From: Phyllobacterium bourgognense
GTDB taxonomy: Bacteria; Pseudomonadota; Alphaproteobacteria; Rhizobiales; Rhizobiaceae
DNA: 64,000 bases
Assembly: GCF_003337575.1 (NCBI RefSeq)
Contig: NZ_QPJM01000010.1
Span: 62,001-126,000 of the forward strand
Reading direction: 5' to 3'
Shown: positions 1 through 10,056 of the stretch, piece after piece
How the letters are laid out: each line of letters opens with the position of its first letter
Numbering within the stretch: position 1 is the first letter of the stretch
Position numbers and translations under genes: made by a program
The notes under the pieces: model-generated
Database searches by the model: none
Seen by the model: the letters and a program-made list of their open reading frames with translations, nothing else
Told to the model about the DNA's origin: nothing

Positions 1-199
1 CGGCAGGAATGAATCGGGTGAAGATATTTTGTGAAGGGTGCTGCCCGGCTATCAATTCGATATTGGGCAACACCCTTTGGAACCACCCCATCGCCCAAGG
101 GCTATCACCAGAAAAAATGCGCTGCATATCCACGCAGAGATGAACAGCACTTCGACCGATCGGCCCGTATCGCAACCCGGCTGCCACGATGTTCTCCAA

Positions 200-232
200 T
201 AAGAAAACGCTCCGCCCTCAACGGAGCGCTTT
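200..232 (-). terminator. Rho-independent terminator of the DUF892 gene
   Basis: A perfect 7-bp stem (CGCTCCG at 208-214, CGGAGCG at 222-228) with a 7-nt loop is followed on the minus strand by TTTTCTTATT. It lies just past the stop codon of the DUF892 gene. The rest of positions 1-240 holds no gene I can support. Confidence 0.75.
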
Positions 233-240
233 GCAGATGG

Positions 241-732
241 TCAGGCAGCTGCGGCCCGGTTTAGCGAGCCTTCGGCCAGTTTTGACAGTGCTGCGTCGGT
301 GGCGATTTCCTCCTGCAAGGTTGCGCCCAGCAGTTTCTTTGCGTCAGGCATATTCAAATCCCCGGCCCAGCGCGCCAAGGTTCCGTATCGCGCAATCTCA
401 TAATGTTCGACAGCCTGCGCTGCGGATGCCAGTCCGGCATCCATCGCAGGTTGACCCTTGAATTCGTCCAGGATTTCCTCGCCCTCGGCGATAATGCCTT
501 CAATCGCCTCGCAGGTCTTGCCCTGTGCACGTTTGCCGAAAATTTCAAAAACCTGTTGCAGACGCTCGACATGAACCTCTGTCTCGTTCCGATGCTTCTC
601 GAAAGCAGCTTTCAGTTGCGGGGACGCAGCACCTCTAGCCATTTTCGGCAGGGCTTTTAGAATCTTGCGCTCGGCGTAGTAGATGTCCTTCAGGGTTTCA
701 TGAAAGAGTTTGTCCAGTGTCTTCTCGGCCAT
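241..732 (-). CDS. DUF892 (YciE/YciF-type) ferritin-like protein
   Basis: The 163-residue protein starts MAEKTLDKLFHETLKDIYYA and has the helical, Glu/His-rich pattern of DUF892 proteins (KALPKMA near residue 27, then EKHRNETEVHVERL, and AVEHYEIARYGTL near residue 108). The family has a ferritin-like four-helix bundle and is often stress-induced; its precise reaction is not established. The ATG is preceded by GGGAG at a normal distance and the gene ends in a good terminator, so it looks monocistronic. It lies downstream of phoB on the same strand, but a 134-bp gap makes it a separate unit. Confidence 0.9.
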   Translation of the reverse strand: MAEKTLDKLFHETLKDIYYAERKILKALPKMARGAASPQLKAAFEKHRNETEVHVERLQQVFEIFGKRAQGKTCEAIEGIIAEGEEILDEFKGQPAMDAGLASAAQAVEHYEIARYGTLARWAGDLNMPDAKKLLGATLQEEIATDAALSKLAEGSLNRAAAA

Positions 733-866
733 TGTAAGACTCCCATTCGTTTGGCGGTTTCGCGATTAAAACGCAATCTGAGCTGCGCAAGTAATCGACC
801 GCGAGAGTAACGAAGGTGTTAGACAATGGTTCCTTGGCCTGGCTGGAAAGATAACCCTGCAATAAA

Positions 867-1553
867 TTAGCCGAATGAATATCCTGCGCCGCGCACTGTG
901 CGGATCGGATCGATGGAGCGGCCAATATTGATGGCCTTGCGCAAGCGCCCGACATGCACGTCGACAGTGCGGTCATCCACATAAATGTCGGCGCCCCAGA
1001 CATTGTCGAGCAGCTGACCGCGCGAAAAGACACGGCCGGGAGATTGCATCAGGAATTCCAGGAGGCGGAATTCCGTCGGACCAAGTTTGAGTTCGCGCTC
1101 CTTGCGGTAGACACGGTGTTGTTCGCGGTCGAGCTTGAGATCGCCAAAGCTCAGCACATGCGACAGAAGGCTTGGGTTGACCCGGCGCAGCATGGATTTG
1201 ATGCGTGCAAGCAGCTCCGGCGTAGAGAACGGCTTGACCATGTAATCATCCGCGCCGGTTGCAAGGCCGCGCACCCGCTCGCTTTCCTCGCCGCGTGCCG
1301 TCAGCATGATGATTGGCAGGATTTCCGTTTCGCGGCGGGCTCTCAGCCGCCGGCACAATTCGATGCCGGAAAGGCCTGGCAGCATCCAGTCCAGGATCAG
1401 CAGATCCGGCACTTTCTCCCGCAAGGCTATCTCCGCTTCATCGCCGCGTGCGATAGTCTCGACTGAATAGCCTTCAGCTTCAAGATTGTACCTGAGGAGG
1501 ACGCTCAAGGCTTCCTCGTCTTCCACAACGGTGATTTTGGGAGCTATAGCCAT
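867..1553 (-). CDS. phoB: Phosphate regulon response regulator PhoB
   Basis: This 228-residue OmpR/PhoB-type regulator has an N-terminal receiver domain (acidic pair VEDEEA near residue 11, phospho-acceptor Asp in LILDWMLPG near residue 54, Lys in YMVKPFS near residue 107). The C-terminal winged helix (residues about 130-226) has the family ending VHVGRLRKAI and RTVRGAGYSF. When phosphorylated by PhoR it binds Pho boxes such as the one upstream of pstS in this window. It is the last gene of pstS-pstC-pstA-pstB-phoU-phoB, 13 bp after phoU. No phoR is present in the window. Confidence 0.95.
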   Translation of the reverse strand: MAIAPKITVVEDEEALSVLLRYNLEAEGYSVETIARGDEAEIALREKVPDLLILDWMLPGLSGIELCRRLRARRETEILPIIMLTARGEESERVRGLATGADDYMVKPFSTPELLARIKSMLRRVNPSLLSHVLSFGDLKLDREQHRVYRKERELKLGPTEFRLLEFLMQSPGRVFSRGQLLDNVWGADIYVDDRTVDVHVGRLRKAINIGRSIDPIRTVRGAGYSFG

Positions 1554-1566
1554 TTTCTACCTTCAA

Positions 1567-2298
1567 TTAGGATGCGAGAGGTTCATCCACCACGATAGTG
1601 TGGGATTGATCTTCCTTCGGGCGCTCTGCAGGAAGCTGCGTTCCCGTCACAATATAATAAACTGTCTCCGCAATGTTCGTCGCATGATCGCCGATGCGTT
1701 CGATATTCTTGGCACAGAAAAGTAGATGCGTGCAGGCTGAGATATTGCGCGGATCTTCCATCATGTAGGTCAGAAGTTCGCGGAACAATGACGTATAGAG
1801 CGCATCGATCTCGTCGTCGCGCTCGCGCACGATGTTGACCTGTGCGACCGACCTTGTTGCATAGGCGTCGAGAACGTCCTTGAGCTGCGTCAAGGCAAGT
1901 TCGGCAATGGTCTGCAACCCGCGATAGACGGAGAGCGTCTGCCTGGTATCGGTGACCGCAACCACCCGCTTGGCAATGTTCTTGCCAAGATCGCCGATCC
2001 GTTCCAGATCCGATGAAATGCGGATCGTGCCTATGACTTCACGCAGGTCGATCGCCATGGGCTGGCGCTTGCCGATGATGGTAATCGCCTTTTCGTCGAT
2101 CTCACGTTGACCAGCATCAAGGATCAAATCATCCGAGATCACTCGCTGTGCGAGCGCATTGTCCGAATTGACCATGGCAGCGACGGCCTGTTCAACCATG
2201 CGCTCCGCATGCCCGCCCATCTCGGCGATCTTGTGCGTCAGGAATTTCAGTTCTTCGTCGTAGGAACGGACGGTGTGCTGTGCTGTCTGTTCGGTCAT
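1567..2298 (-). CDS. phoU: Phosphate signalling protein PhoU
   Basis: The 243-residue PhoU consists of two repeated three-helix bundles. The typical metal-binding, acidic motifs are visible as DDLILDAGQREIDEKA (first repeat) and ERIGDHATNIAETVYY (second repeat, near residue 200). PhoU conveys the state of the Pst transporter to PhoR and keeps the Pho regulon off in high phosphate. It follows pstB by 22 bp, with an AAAGAGG ribosome site ahead of its ATG, and precedes phoB in the same operon. Confidence 0.95.
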   Translation of the reverse strand: MTEQTAQHTVRSYDEELKFLTHKIAEMGGHAERMVEQAVAAMVNSDNALAQRVISDDLILDAGQREIDEKAITIIGKRQPMAIDLREVIGTIRISSDLERIGDLGKNIAKRVVAVTDTRQTLSVYRGLQTIAELALTQLKDVLDAYATRSVAQVNIVRERDDEIDALYTSLFRELLTYMMEDPRNISACTHLLFCAKNIERIGDHATNIAETVYYIVTGTQLPAERPKEDQSHTIVVDEPLAS

Positions 2299-2320
2299 GA
2301 TATCAACCTCTTTCCCGTGA

Positions 2321-3142
<822 letters not shown>

Positions 3143-3164
3143 AATTAGAGCCTTTCCCGACCCG

Positions 3165-4484
3165 TTACCACCGCCGCTCGAAGCGGCGACGCAGAATGAT
3201 AGCTGTGATGTTCATGACCGCTAGGAAAATCAACAACACGATGATAGCGCCGGACGTACGCTCGACAAAGGCGCGCTCCGCCTCGTTTGCCCACATATAG
3301 ATCTGGACTGGCAGCGCCGTTGAAGGATCGAGCGGCGTAACTGGAGCATTGGCGACGAAAGCGACCATGCCAATCAGAAGCAGCGGCGCCGTTTCACCGA
3401 GAGCATGCGCAAGACCGATGATCGTGCCGGTCAGGATGCCGGGGGCTGCCAGCGGCAGAACGTGGTGGAAAACCATCTGGGTTTTCGACGCTCCGACGCC
3501 CAGAGCCGCCGCGCGGATCGATGGCGGAACGGCTCGCAGCGCTGCGCGTGTCGCGATGATGATCGTCGGCAATGTCATCAGCGTCAGCACCATACCGCCA
3601 ACCAGCGAGGCCGAGCGCGGCATGTGAAAGAAGTTGATGAAGACCGCCAATCCGAGAAGGCCGAACACGATCGACGGAACAGCCGCGAGATTATTGATGT
3701 TGACTTCGATGATGTCCGTCAGCCGGCTCTTCTTGGCGTATTCCTCAAGATAGATGGACGCTGCGACACCAATTGGCAACGAGAGACACAGGACGATCAG
3801 CATCATGTAGAGCGAGCCGATGAGCGCAACACCAAGACCAGATGTCTCGGGGCGGCTCGACGCGCCATAGGTGAAGAGGCCGGTATTGAAGCGCTGGGAC
3901 ATCGCGCCCTCACCCTTCAGCTTGTTCATCCACTCGACCTGCTGGTCTGAAACCTTGCGGCGGGTCTGATCGACGGTGAGATCGATCTGGCCCTTGAAAG
4001 CGGAATCGATGTCAGCACCGGTCAGCACCCAGACGCTCTGCGTCGTGCCGATAAGCGAAGGATTGGCGACGACAAGCTCACGCAATTGTCCGCGTACCCC
4101 TTCTGAAAACAGCTTGCCGAGTTCACGCATCGCGGGCTTGTTCGTCGTCGGCACGCCCAGTTTTTCCGCGAGCGCATTGCGCGCCAGGATCGGATAATTG
4201 GCCGTCAGCAGGACGTTCGGATCAGTCGCACGCTTGTTGTCGGGATCGATGATCTTCGGGTCGAGATTGATCGCAAGGTTGACCTCGGTCTGCCAGAAGG
4301 CCGTGTAACCGTTGGAAAACACCGAATACATCAGGGCAACCAGGAAGAAGAGACCGATGGCAATCGCGGTGATACCGTAGAGCTTGAAACGGCGTTCGGC
4401 GGCATAACGGCGCTTCAGCCCAATGTCACGGCGCGCCGGACGTGCAGATGCTGGTGCAGCGGGATTGAGGGCTATGTCGGTCAT
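3165..4484 (-). CDS. pstA: Phosphate ABC transporter permease PstA
   Basis: The 439-residue inner-membrane permease is longer than E. coli PstA (about 300). One N-terminal membrane segment (about residues 37-56) is followed by a long periplasmic stretch to about residue 210, then the usual transporter core. The coupling motif that docks PstB is at [20 protein letters not shown]. The long form is usual in rhizobia. Its ATG overlaps the pstC stop by 4 bp, suggesting translational coupling. Confidence 0.93.
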   Translation of the reverse strand: MTDIALNPAAPASARPARRDIGLKRRYAAERRFKLYGITAIAIGLFFLVALMYSVFSNGYTAFWQTEVNLAINLDPKIIDPDNKRATDPNVLLTANYPILARNALAEKLGVPTTNKPAMRELGKLFSEGVRGQLRELVVANPSLIGTTQSVWVLTGADIDSAFKGQIDLTVDQTRRKVSDQQVEWMNKLKGEGAMSQRFNTGLFTYGASSRPETSGLGVALIGSLYMMLIVLCLSLPIGVAASIYLEEYAKKSRLTDIIEVNINNLAAVPSIVFGLLGLAVFINFFHMPRSASLVGGMVLTLMTLPTIIIATRAALRAVPPSIRAAALGVGASKTQMVFHHVLPLAAPGILTGTIIGLAHALGETAPLLLIGMVAFVANAPVTPLDPSTALPVQIYMWANEAERAFVERTSGAIIVLLIFLAVMNITAIILRRRFERRW

Positions 4485-5947
4485 TCGTACTGCTCCCGAT
4501 ACTTACGCACGATGTAGAGCGCAAAGATGTTCATCGCCAGAGTGATGAAAAAGAGGGTAAGGCCCAAGGCGAACGCCACCAGCGTTTGCGGTGAGTTGAA
4601 TTCGAGATCGCCCGTCAGCTGATTGACGATCTTGACAGTGATCGTCGTCATCGCTTCGAACGGATTGATGTTGAGGTTGGCGGCAACACCGGCGGCCAGC
4701 ACAACGATCATGGTTTCGCCGATGGCGCGTGACGCGGTTAAAAGCAGCGCGCCAACTATGCCCGGCAAGGCTGCAGGAAGAACCACGCGGCGGATCGTTT
4801 CGGACTTGGTCGAACCGAGGCCGAGCGACCCGTCGCGCAGCGAACCGGGAACGGCGGTGATGATGTCGTCGGAAAGCGACGAGACGAAGGGGATCAGCAT
4901 GACACCCATGACGATGCCTGCGGTCAAAACACTCTGTGCCTGGATAAAAGCATAACCACCGGAAAGCGCGGCGCTCAGGTCGCGCAGGAATGGACCGACC
5001 GTGACGAGCGCGAAGAAACCATAGACAATCGTCGGGATACCGGCGAGCACCTCAAGCAACGGCTTGACGACGGAACGTACGCTGCGGCTGGCATATTCCG
5101 CCATGTAGATGGCGGCGAACAAGCCGACCGGCACGGCGAAGAGCATGGCCACGAACGCGATATAAAGCGTGCCAGCAAGCAGAGGGACCAAGCCGAACTG
5201 CCCTTGCGAACCGCCGGAACCCGCCGCCGCAAAGCGTGGATCCCAGACCGTGCCGAAGAAGAACGTCGAAGGCGAAACCGATTGGAAGAAGGTTATCGTC
5301 TGGAACAGCATCGACAGGATGATCCCGATGGTCGTCAGAATGGCGATACCCGACGCCGCAATGAGCGCGCCAAGAATGATGCGCTCCACATTGTTGCGCG
5401 CACGAGCCCGGACATTGACCCCGGAGAGGCCGAAGACCGCACCGGCAAGTGCCAGCACTATCGCAACAATTCCGCCGACACTGCTCGCCCAGGCGGTATT
5501 CCTGTTCCACTCGACGGCGATGGGGATCATATAATCCTGACCCTCGGTCGCAAGCGCCACACCCTTGCTGGCGAGAAGCGGCTGTAGTTCTGCAAAGGTT
5601 TGCGGAAGATTGGCCCGTTCTGCATCGCTAAGCCTGTCCAGGCCGCGCGCAATCCCGCTGACCATGCCGAGCTCAAGGCTTTGGCTGGCAATGACAGTGT
5701 CGGCGGTGCGCGTTGGCAACTCGGCAATGGCCGAGCGCTCCAGATAGACGCCGGTTGCGGCGGCCCACACTGCGATGAAAAGGACAGCTGGCAGCGCAGA
5801 AGCCAAGAAAACCCACCATCCATGATAGTGCGGCAGAGAATGCGGCTTGACGTTTCCGCCCTCTTTGCTGACAGCGCGCTGGCGGCCGATGAAGTATCCC
5901 GCCGTGGCGATCGCCATGACAATCACAAGCACCATGAAAATGGACAT
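4481..5947 (-). CDS. pstC: Phosphate ABC transporter permease PstC
   Basis: The 488-residue permease has two membrane segments at the N terminus (about residues 2-20 and 45-65), a periplasmic insertion, and a C-terminal permease core with the coupling loop SLGLGSTKSETIRRVVLPAALPG. It is longer than E. coli PstC (about 320), as in other rhizobia. It pairs with PstA to form the phosphate channel. A terminator-like hairpin separates it from pstS, so it is probably expressed at a lower level than the binding protein. Confidence 0.93.
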   Translation of the reverse strand: MSIFMVLVIVMAIATAGYFIGRQRAVSKEGGNVKPHSLPHYHGWWVFLASALPAVLFIAVWAAATGVYLERSAIAELPTRTADTVIASQSLELGMVSGIARGLDRLSDAERANLPQTFAELQPLLASKGVALATEGQDYMIPIAVEWNRNTAWASSVGGIVAIVLALAGAVFGLSGVNVRARARNNVERIILGALIAASGIAILTTIGIILSMLFQTITFFQSVSPSTFFFGTVWDPRFAAAGSGGSQGQFGLVPLLAGTLYIAFVAMLFAVPVGLFAAIYMAEYASRSVRSVVKPLLEVLAGIPTIVYGFFALVTVGPFLRDLSAALSGGYAFIQAQSVLTAGIVMGVMLIPFVSSLSDDIITAVPGSLRDGSLGLGSTKSETIRRVVLPAALPGIVGALLLTASRAIGETMIVVLAAGVAANLNINPFEAMTTITVKIVNQLTGDLEFNSPQTLVAFALGLTLFFITLAMNIFALYIVRKYREQYE

Positions 5948-5984
5948 CTAGAGGTCTTCCCCGTACCGCAAAATTCACGTCAAT

Positions 5985-6018
5985 CAAAAGGTAAACGGGC
6001 AGCCCAGGCCGCCCGTTT
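5985..6018 (-). terminator. Attenuator-like hairpin between pstS and pstC
   Basis: AAACGGGC (5993-6000) and GCCCGTTT (6011-6018) form a perfect 8-bp stem, with three further pairs inside. On the minus strand it is followed by TTTACCTTTTGATT. It sits about 15 bp past the pstS stop and before pstC. Partial termination here would explain the usual excess of binding protein over transporter. Confidence 0.6.
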
Positions 6019-6032
6019 CCGTAAGCCGAAGC

Positions 6033-7073
6033 TTACTTCATTGTTGTGCCGGCAGAGAAGGCATCGCGCTGCGCTTTGCGTTCTGCATCTGGAGCAGCAA
6101 CGAGGCCATACTCGACCAGTGGGCTGTCCGGTCCGATCATCTGATCGTTGAGGAAGAAGTCGACATACTCCTTCAGGCCAGGAATGACACCGAGATGGGC
6201 CTTCTTGACATAGAAGAACAGCGGACGGGAAACCGGGTATTTGCCGGAAGAAATGGTTTCCGTGCTCGGAACAACGCCTTCAACCGTAGCAACCTTCAGC
6301 TTGTCGGCATTGTTCTCGTAGAAGGCGAGGCCGAATACGCCAACGCCAGTCTTGTTGGCATCGATACGAGCCAGCGTTTCCGGATAATCGCCATCGATAT
6401 CGATTGCCTTGCCATCCTTGCGGATTTTGACACAGGCGGCAGCGGCGGCCTTTTCGTCAAGGCCGAGCTTCTTGATCGCATCGGCAGCGCCGGTCGTCTT
6501 GCAACCGCTGGTCATCAGCTTTTCTTCGAAAACTTCGCGCGTGCCATGCTTTTCGCCAGGAATGTAAGCGGCGATATCCCAGTCCGGGAGAGCCGGATTC
6601 ACCTGGTTCCATTTGCTGTTTGGATTAGCGACAAGCTTGCCGTCAACCACGATCTGGGCAGCAAGCGCTGTATAGATGTCCTTCGGCGCCAAAGCCCAAT
6701 CCGGACCCTTGACGTCGGTGGCAAAAACGATGCCATCATAGCCGATGCGGATTTCCTGGACGTCCTTGACGCCGGCATCGGCGCAAGACTTCAATTCGCT
6801 CTCCTTGATCGGACGGGATGAATTGGCAATGTCGACCGTGTCTTCGCCGACGCCCTTGCAGAATTCCTTGATGCCTGCGCCGGAACCACCGGATTCAACG
6901 ACTGGCGTCTTGAAATTAGGATATGTTTCGCCAAAAGTCTCGGCAACGATCTTGGCGTATGGCAGGACCGTCGAAGAGCCCGACACCTGGACCTGATCGC
7001 GTGCAGACGCTGCGACCGTCGACGCGCCTACGGCGATCGAAAGCACAGCGGCAGTGGTTAGAAGCTTGTTCAT
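6033..7073 (-). CDS. pstS: Phosphate ABC transporter substrate-binding protein PstS
   Basis: The 346-residue periplasmic phosphate-binding protein has a signal peptide (about residues 1-24, ending ASTVAASA) followed by VQVSGSSTVLPYA, the phosphate-loop signature. A second family motif is ESGGSGAGIKEFCKG near residue 61. It delivers phosphate to PstC/PstA and is the first gene of the pst-pho operon, directly downstream of a multi-repeat Pho box. Confidence 0.95.
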   Translation of the reverse strand: MNKLLTTAAVLSIAVGASTVAASARDQVQVSGSSTVLPYAKIVAETFGETYPNFKTPVVESGGSGAGIKEFCKGVGEDTVDIANSSRPIKESELKSCADAGVKDVQEIRIGYDGIVFATDVKGPDWALAPKDIYTALAAQIVVDGKLVANPNSKWNQVNPALPDWDIAAYIPGEKHGTREVFEEKLMTSGCKTTGAADAIKKLGLDEKAAAAACVKIRKDGKAIDIDGDYPETLARIDANKTGVGVFGLAFYENNADKLKVATVEGVVPSTETISSGKYPVSRPLFFYVKKAHLGVIPGLKEYVDFFLNDQMIGPDSPLVEYGLVAAPDAERKAQRDAFSAGTTMK

Positions 7074-7120
7074 CGTGTTACTCCCGTTAGAAGCTGTTGA
7101 AGTAAGCGCTGTCTACAGAA

Positions 7121-7164
7121 GGTTTATAACAGTCATGTGACACTTATATTACAGTTTGGTCACA
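7121..7164 (-). promoter_or_regulatory. Pho box array (four 11-bp-spaced half-sites) upstream of pstS
   Basis: Reading the minus strand from 7164 to 7121, four consecutive 11-mers each start with TGT: TGTGACCAAAC, TGTAATATAAG, TGTCACATGAC, TGTTATAAACC. PhoB dimers bind tandem 11-bp direct repeats related to CTGTCAT, so this looks like two adjacent dimer sites. It lies 48-91 bp upstream of the pstS start codon. Confidence 0.8.
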
Positions 7165-7458
7165 AGGGGAGGGTCACGGAAATACGAGACTTAACAAATT
7201 GAAATTGTTCAATTAAATGAATTGTAAGCCGGCTGCGCCCATCGTTCCTGAGGGGATGACCGTCAAAGATTCAACGATTTCAATAACATCCTTCGGGAGA
7301 ATTGCGACAGCTTTTACAACCGCAAGTGGCAAAAGCCGCTTTGCACAGCTGCGTAATCTCTTCGACAGTGCAAAAGATGGTCAAAAATCTAATTCTCGCT
7401 CCCATGCGGATGGCGCGAGATAGAAGTATCCGCTGCAGCAACCTCACGCCACTTTAGT

Positions 7459-7716
7459 TCATTTCAACGTGGGCTTGCCTATCAATACACCCGCGCGCTG
7501 CGCGGCAATGACGAATGCTTGCCTCGCCTTTGCCGGCGGCATCCAGCCTTCGAGGGCATCCCGGCACATTCGCGTGGCACGCCGGTATTCGACCCCATCC
7601 TGCTGTGGCCATTGGTTCTTCAGACACTCCAATGCCTCCCACGCCGAAGAGACGAGGCGAAGCCCCATGGCACCGAGGCTGATCAGTACTGGAGATGAAA
7701 AAGACTTGTCGTTCAT
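7459..7716 (-). CDS. DUF982 domain protein
   Basis: Shown from an internal ATG (MNDKSFSSP), this 85-residue protein has the DUF982 pattern: PVLISLGAMGLRLVSSAWEA, then WP...Y.RA...C.DALEG, then ARQAFVIAAQRAG. DUF982 proteins are small, cytoplasmic and mostly confined to Rhizobiales, with no known function. A longer form starting at 7791 (110 residues) is possible; the extra N-terminal part lies outside the conserved domain. A second DUF982 gene is at 37455-37712. The 380 bp between this gene and pstS hold only the pst promoter as far as I can see. Confidence 0.75.
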   Translation of the reverse strand: MNDKSFSSPVLISLGAMGLRLVSSAWEALECLKNQWPQQDGVEYRRATRMCRDALEGWMPPAKARQAFVIAAQRAGVLIGKPTLK

Positions 7717-7961
7717 GACCCGCTGCCCCCCGTTTTGTACGAAACAGCGATATTTGCGTAGCTCGAATTCGAAATCATAGTTGTACTCCATCGAGAATTA
7801 CGAACTATGTTTCCTCCTGTTCCCTGGTCTTTTTATTTGGACTTCTAGGATGAGCAATGATCTCAGATTTGCATTTACCCTGCAATACCCCAATTCGGAC
7901 GATACACCTATTTCAATCGTTCGGTGTGACGTCGGATTAGAAGTGTTTAGCTTCGTCCCAT

Positions 7962-8129
7962 TCATAGCTCGCGTGGACGCTCCTTCTCTTTGTCGTCTTC
8001 TAGTTCCGATTGCTGTTTTGGCGTCGGCGGTTGGCCGGGTGCGGGGAAAGGCGTATCGCGCGGCTTGGGTTTTTCCGGAAGCTTTGTGCCTCGTTCCTCG
8101 GGACGGGGCGGCGTTATGGGCGCGTTCAT
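7962..8129 (-). CDS. Small proline- and charge-rich hypothetical protein
   Basis: This 55-residue protein starts MNAPITPPRPEERGTKLPEK and is rich in Pro, Lys, Glu and Asp. It has no membrane segment or signal peptide and is probably disordered. The start was chosen because AAGGAA lies 9 nt upstream of the ATG. It belongs to no family I recognise and its divergent neighbour is the DNA ligase gene. Confidence 0.45.
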   Translation of the reverse strand: MNAPITPPRPEERGTKLPEKPKPRDTPFPAPGQPPTPKQQSELEDDKEKERPREL

Positions 8130-8242
8130 GAGCGTGGTTCCTTTCTGCATTTATGTACATTGGCAACTTCCGGCGCTGCGTTTTGTTCCGGTTTAGCGGA
8201 ACCCTATGCCAAGGAAGTCGGTTCCGGACAAAAGGACTTGCA

Positions 8243-9250
8243 ATGGCGCCCGCACCTGAATTTTCTCTTCCTCTGGATACTGCACCCATGGAAGCACGCA
8301 CCACAGAAGTGCTGCCCGCGGCCGGCGGGCCTTGGCAATATGAGCCGAAATGGGACGGATTTCGCTGCCTGGCCTTCAAGAAGGGCGAAAACATTCGCTT
8401 GTTCGCCAAATCCGGAAAGGATCTTGGGCGCTATTTTCCCGAGATGGTCGCATACCTCAAGACGGCGAGGGCCGTTGAGTTTGTGATCGATGGGGAGCTG
8501 GTAGTGATTATTGACGGCAAACCGGAATTCGATGCGCTGCAAATGCGTTTACATCCGGCTGAAAGCCGAATCCGCAAACTCTCGCTGTCAACGCCGGCGA
8601 AGTTCACTGTGTTCGATATCCTGGCAGATGAGAACGGTGCGGTACTGCTCGAGCTGCCACTCCGGCAACGGCGCAGTCTGCTGGAGCGGTTCGTGCAATC
8701 GGTCCAGGACGAGGACAAATTGGTTATCTCGCCGGCGACCACCGATCGAGCCAAGGCGCAGACCTGGCTGGACGCTTCGGGACATGGTGCAACGGACGGC
8801 GTCGTCGCCAAACTCCTCGATGCACCCTATAGGCCGGGAGAGCGGACAATGCTAAAAGTCAAACGTATCCGCACTGCCGATTGCGTCGTGGGCGGCTTCC
8901 GTTACCGAAGCGGTACGAACGTTGTCGGGTCGCTGTTGCTCGGCTTATACAATAAGAATGGCATGCTCGATCATGTGGGGTTTACCTCCATGATATCCGC
9001 CTCCGAAGCGCCGGCGCTGACCCCAAAGCTCGAGGCGCTGAAGGGGGAAGGTTTCACGGGTCGTGCACCCGGCGGCCCGAGCCGTTGGGCGACCGGGAAG
9101 AGCAGTGAATGGCAGCCTTTGCGGCCGGAATTGGTGGTTGAGGTCAAGTTCGATCATGTGACCAATGACCGCTTCCGCCATGGTACCCGATTTGTGCGTT
9201 GGCGACCCGACAAAGCGCCGCGACAATGCACATTCGAACAGATCGGGTGA
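8243..9250 (+). CDS. ATP-dependent DNA ligase (LigC/LigD ligase-domain type)
   Basis: The 335-residue protein has a nucleotidyltransferase domain followed by an OB-fold. The adenylation lysine is in EPKWDGFR (motif I, near residue 35). FTVFDIL matches motif III, TDGVVAK motif IV (Asp in place of the more usual Glu) and LKVKRIRTADCVV motif V. Enzymes of this type seal nicks with ATP and are linked to non-homologous end joining or stationary-phase repair. No Ku, LigD polymerase or LigD nuclease gene is adjacent. The ATG was chosen for the AAAGGAC site just upstream, not the earlier in-frame start at 8153. Positions 9251-9534 hold no gene I can support. Confidence 0.9.
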   Translation: MAPAPEFSLPLDTAPMEARTTEVLPAAGGPWQYEPKWDGFRCLAFKKGENIRLFAKSGKDLGRYFPEMVAYLKTARAVEFVIDGELVVIIDGKPEFDALQMRLHPAESRIRKLSLSTPAKFTVFDILADENGAVLLELPLRQRRSLLERFVQSVQDEDKLVISPATTDRAKAQTWLDASGHGATDGVVAKLLDAPYRPGERTMLKVKRIRTADCVVGGFRYRSGTNVVGSLLLGLYNKNGMLDHVGFTSMISASEAPALTPKLEALKGEGFTGRAPGGPSRWATGKSSEWQPLRPELVVEVKFDHVTNDRFRHGTRFVRWRPDKAPRQCTFEQIG

Positions 9251-9534
9251 AATGGAGGAAAGAGGCATGGCAGAGCGCCGGCATTCGGATGTACCGCCAC
9301 ACCCGGATCCAGTCACGAGCGCCGCTGCGTCGCCCATATCAAGCCCGATTCGACGGCTCTGTCCCGAAAGGCATACCAAGTGTTGTGAGGTGACAAGATG
9401 AATCGCTCGGTTTAACGGCCGCACCCCAAGCCAGTCTGAGTCGATGAACCCGTAAAACTCGCAACCGGCCCCTTTTAAATTCTAAGCCCTCAATTGGTGT
9501 GTTTTGTCCTGTCCCGTTCTCTCGACAATAGACG

Positions 9535-10014
9535 TTAGGTACAAACCCACTCGCGAACCTTGCATTCCTGCCCCTCACCTCCGCAGAGATTGGTCGCCTT
9601 TTCCTCTGCCTTCTGTCGAGTCTCTTCCGAGGCAGCTCCCCAGGGCGAGGTTCCACCGGCTGCAGGTTTTCCTACAGCCAAAGCGGCACAATGCTCATAA
9701 GGAAAGCCGGTGTCATCATCGTCTTTCCAGTGACGATGATTGCGGAAAACCGTGACAACCTTGCAGTTTTTTCCGTCTGCGTTCTCGCAATATTTGAGGG
9801 CGGTATTCTCGGCTTCATCTCGCTTGTCCGCTCCCCAAAAGAAACCGTGGCGATTGTCCGTTATGGAGTAGGCAAGTGCGCCCCAGATCCCTTTCTCCGC
9901 GAGGATCGGTTCGGGAATTGACTCGGGATCAGACATATCGGCTGCACGGCTGCTCGGAGTAAGCCCAACGACCATTGCGAGCAACCCAATCGAGAGGATC
10001 CGCTTAACATACAT
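9535..10014 (-). CDS. DUF4189 domain secreted protein
   Basis: The 159-residue protein has a signal peptide (about residues 1-24, ending SSRA). Its DUF4189-like segment has WGALAYSITDNRHGFFWG, then a pattern of AL.YC....KNCKVV.VFRN and a repeat of paired cysteines to the end. The paired cysteines suggest periplasmic or extracellular disulphides. It is the distal gene of an adhesin locus: 42 bp separate it from the anchored protein upstream. Function unknown. Confidence 0.7.
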   Translation of the reverse strand: MYVKRILSIGLLAMVVGLTPSSRAADMSDPESIPEPILAEKGIWGALAYSITDNRHGFFWGADKRDEAENTALKYCENADGKNCKVVTVFRNHRHWKDDDDTGFPYEHCAALAVGKPAAGGTSPWGAASEETRQKAEEKATNLCGGEGQECKVREWVCT

Positions 10015-10056
10015 ATGAACGCTCCATTGTCCGGGTTGACAGAATGATATGCCGTT

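Noticed and set aside
9267-9401. Small open frame after the ligase gene with GGAGG before an ATG
   Set aside because: 44 codons, no recognisable protein features and no neighbour that supports it; kept out despite the ribosome-site-like sequence.
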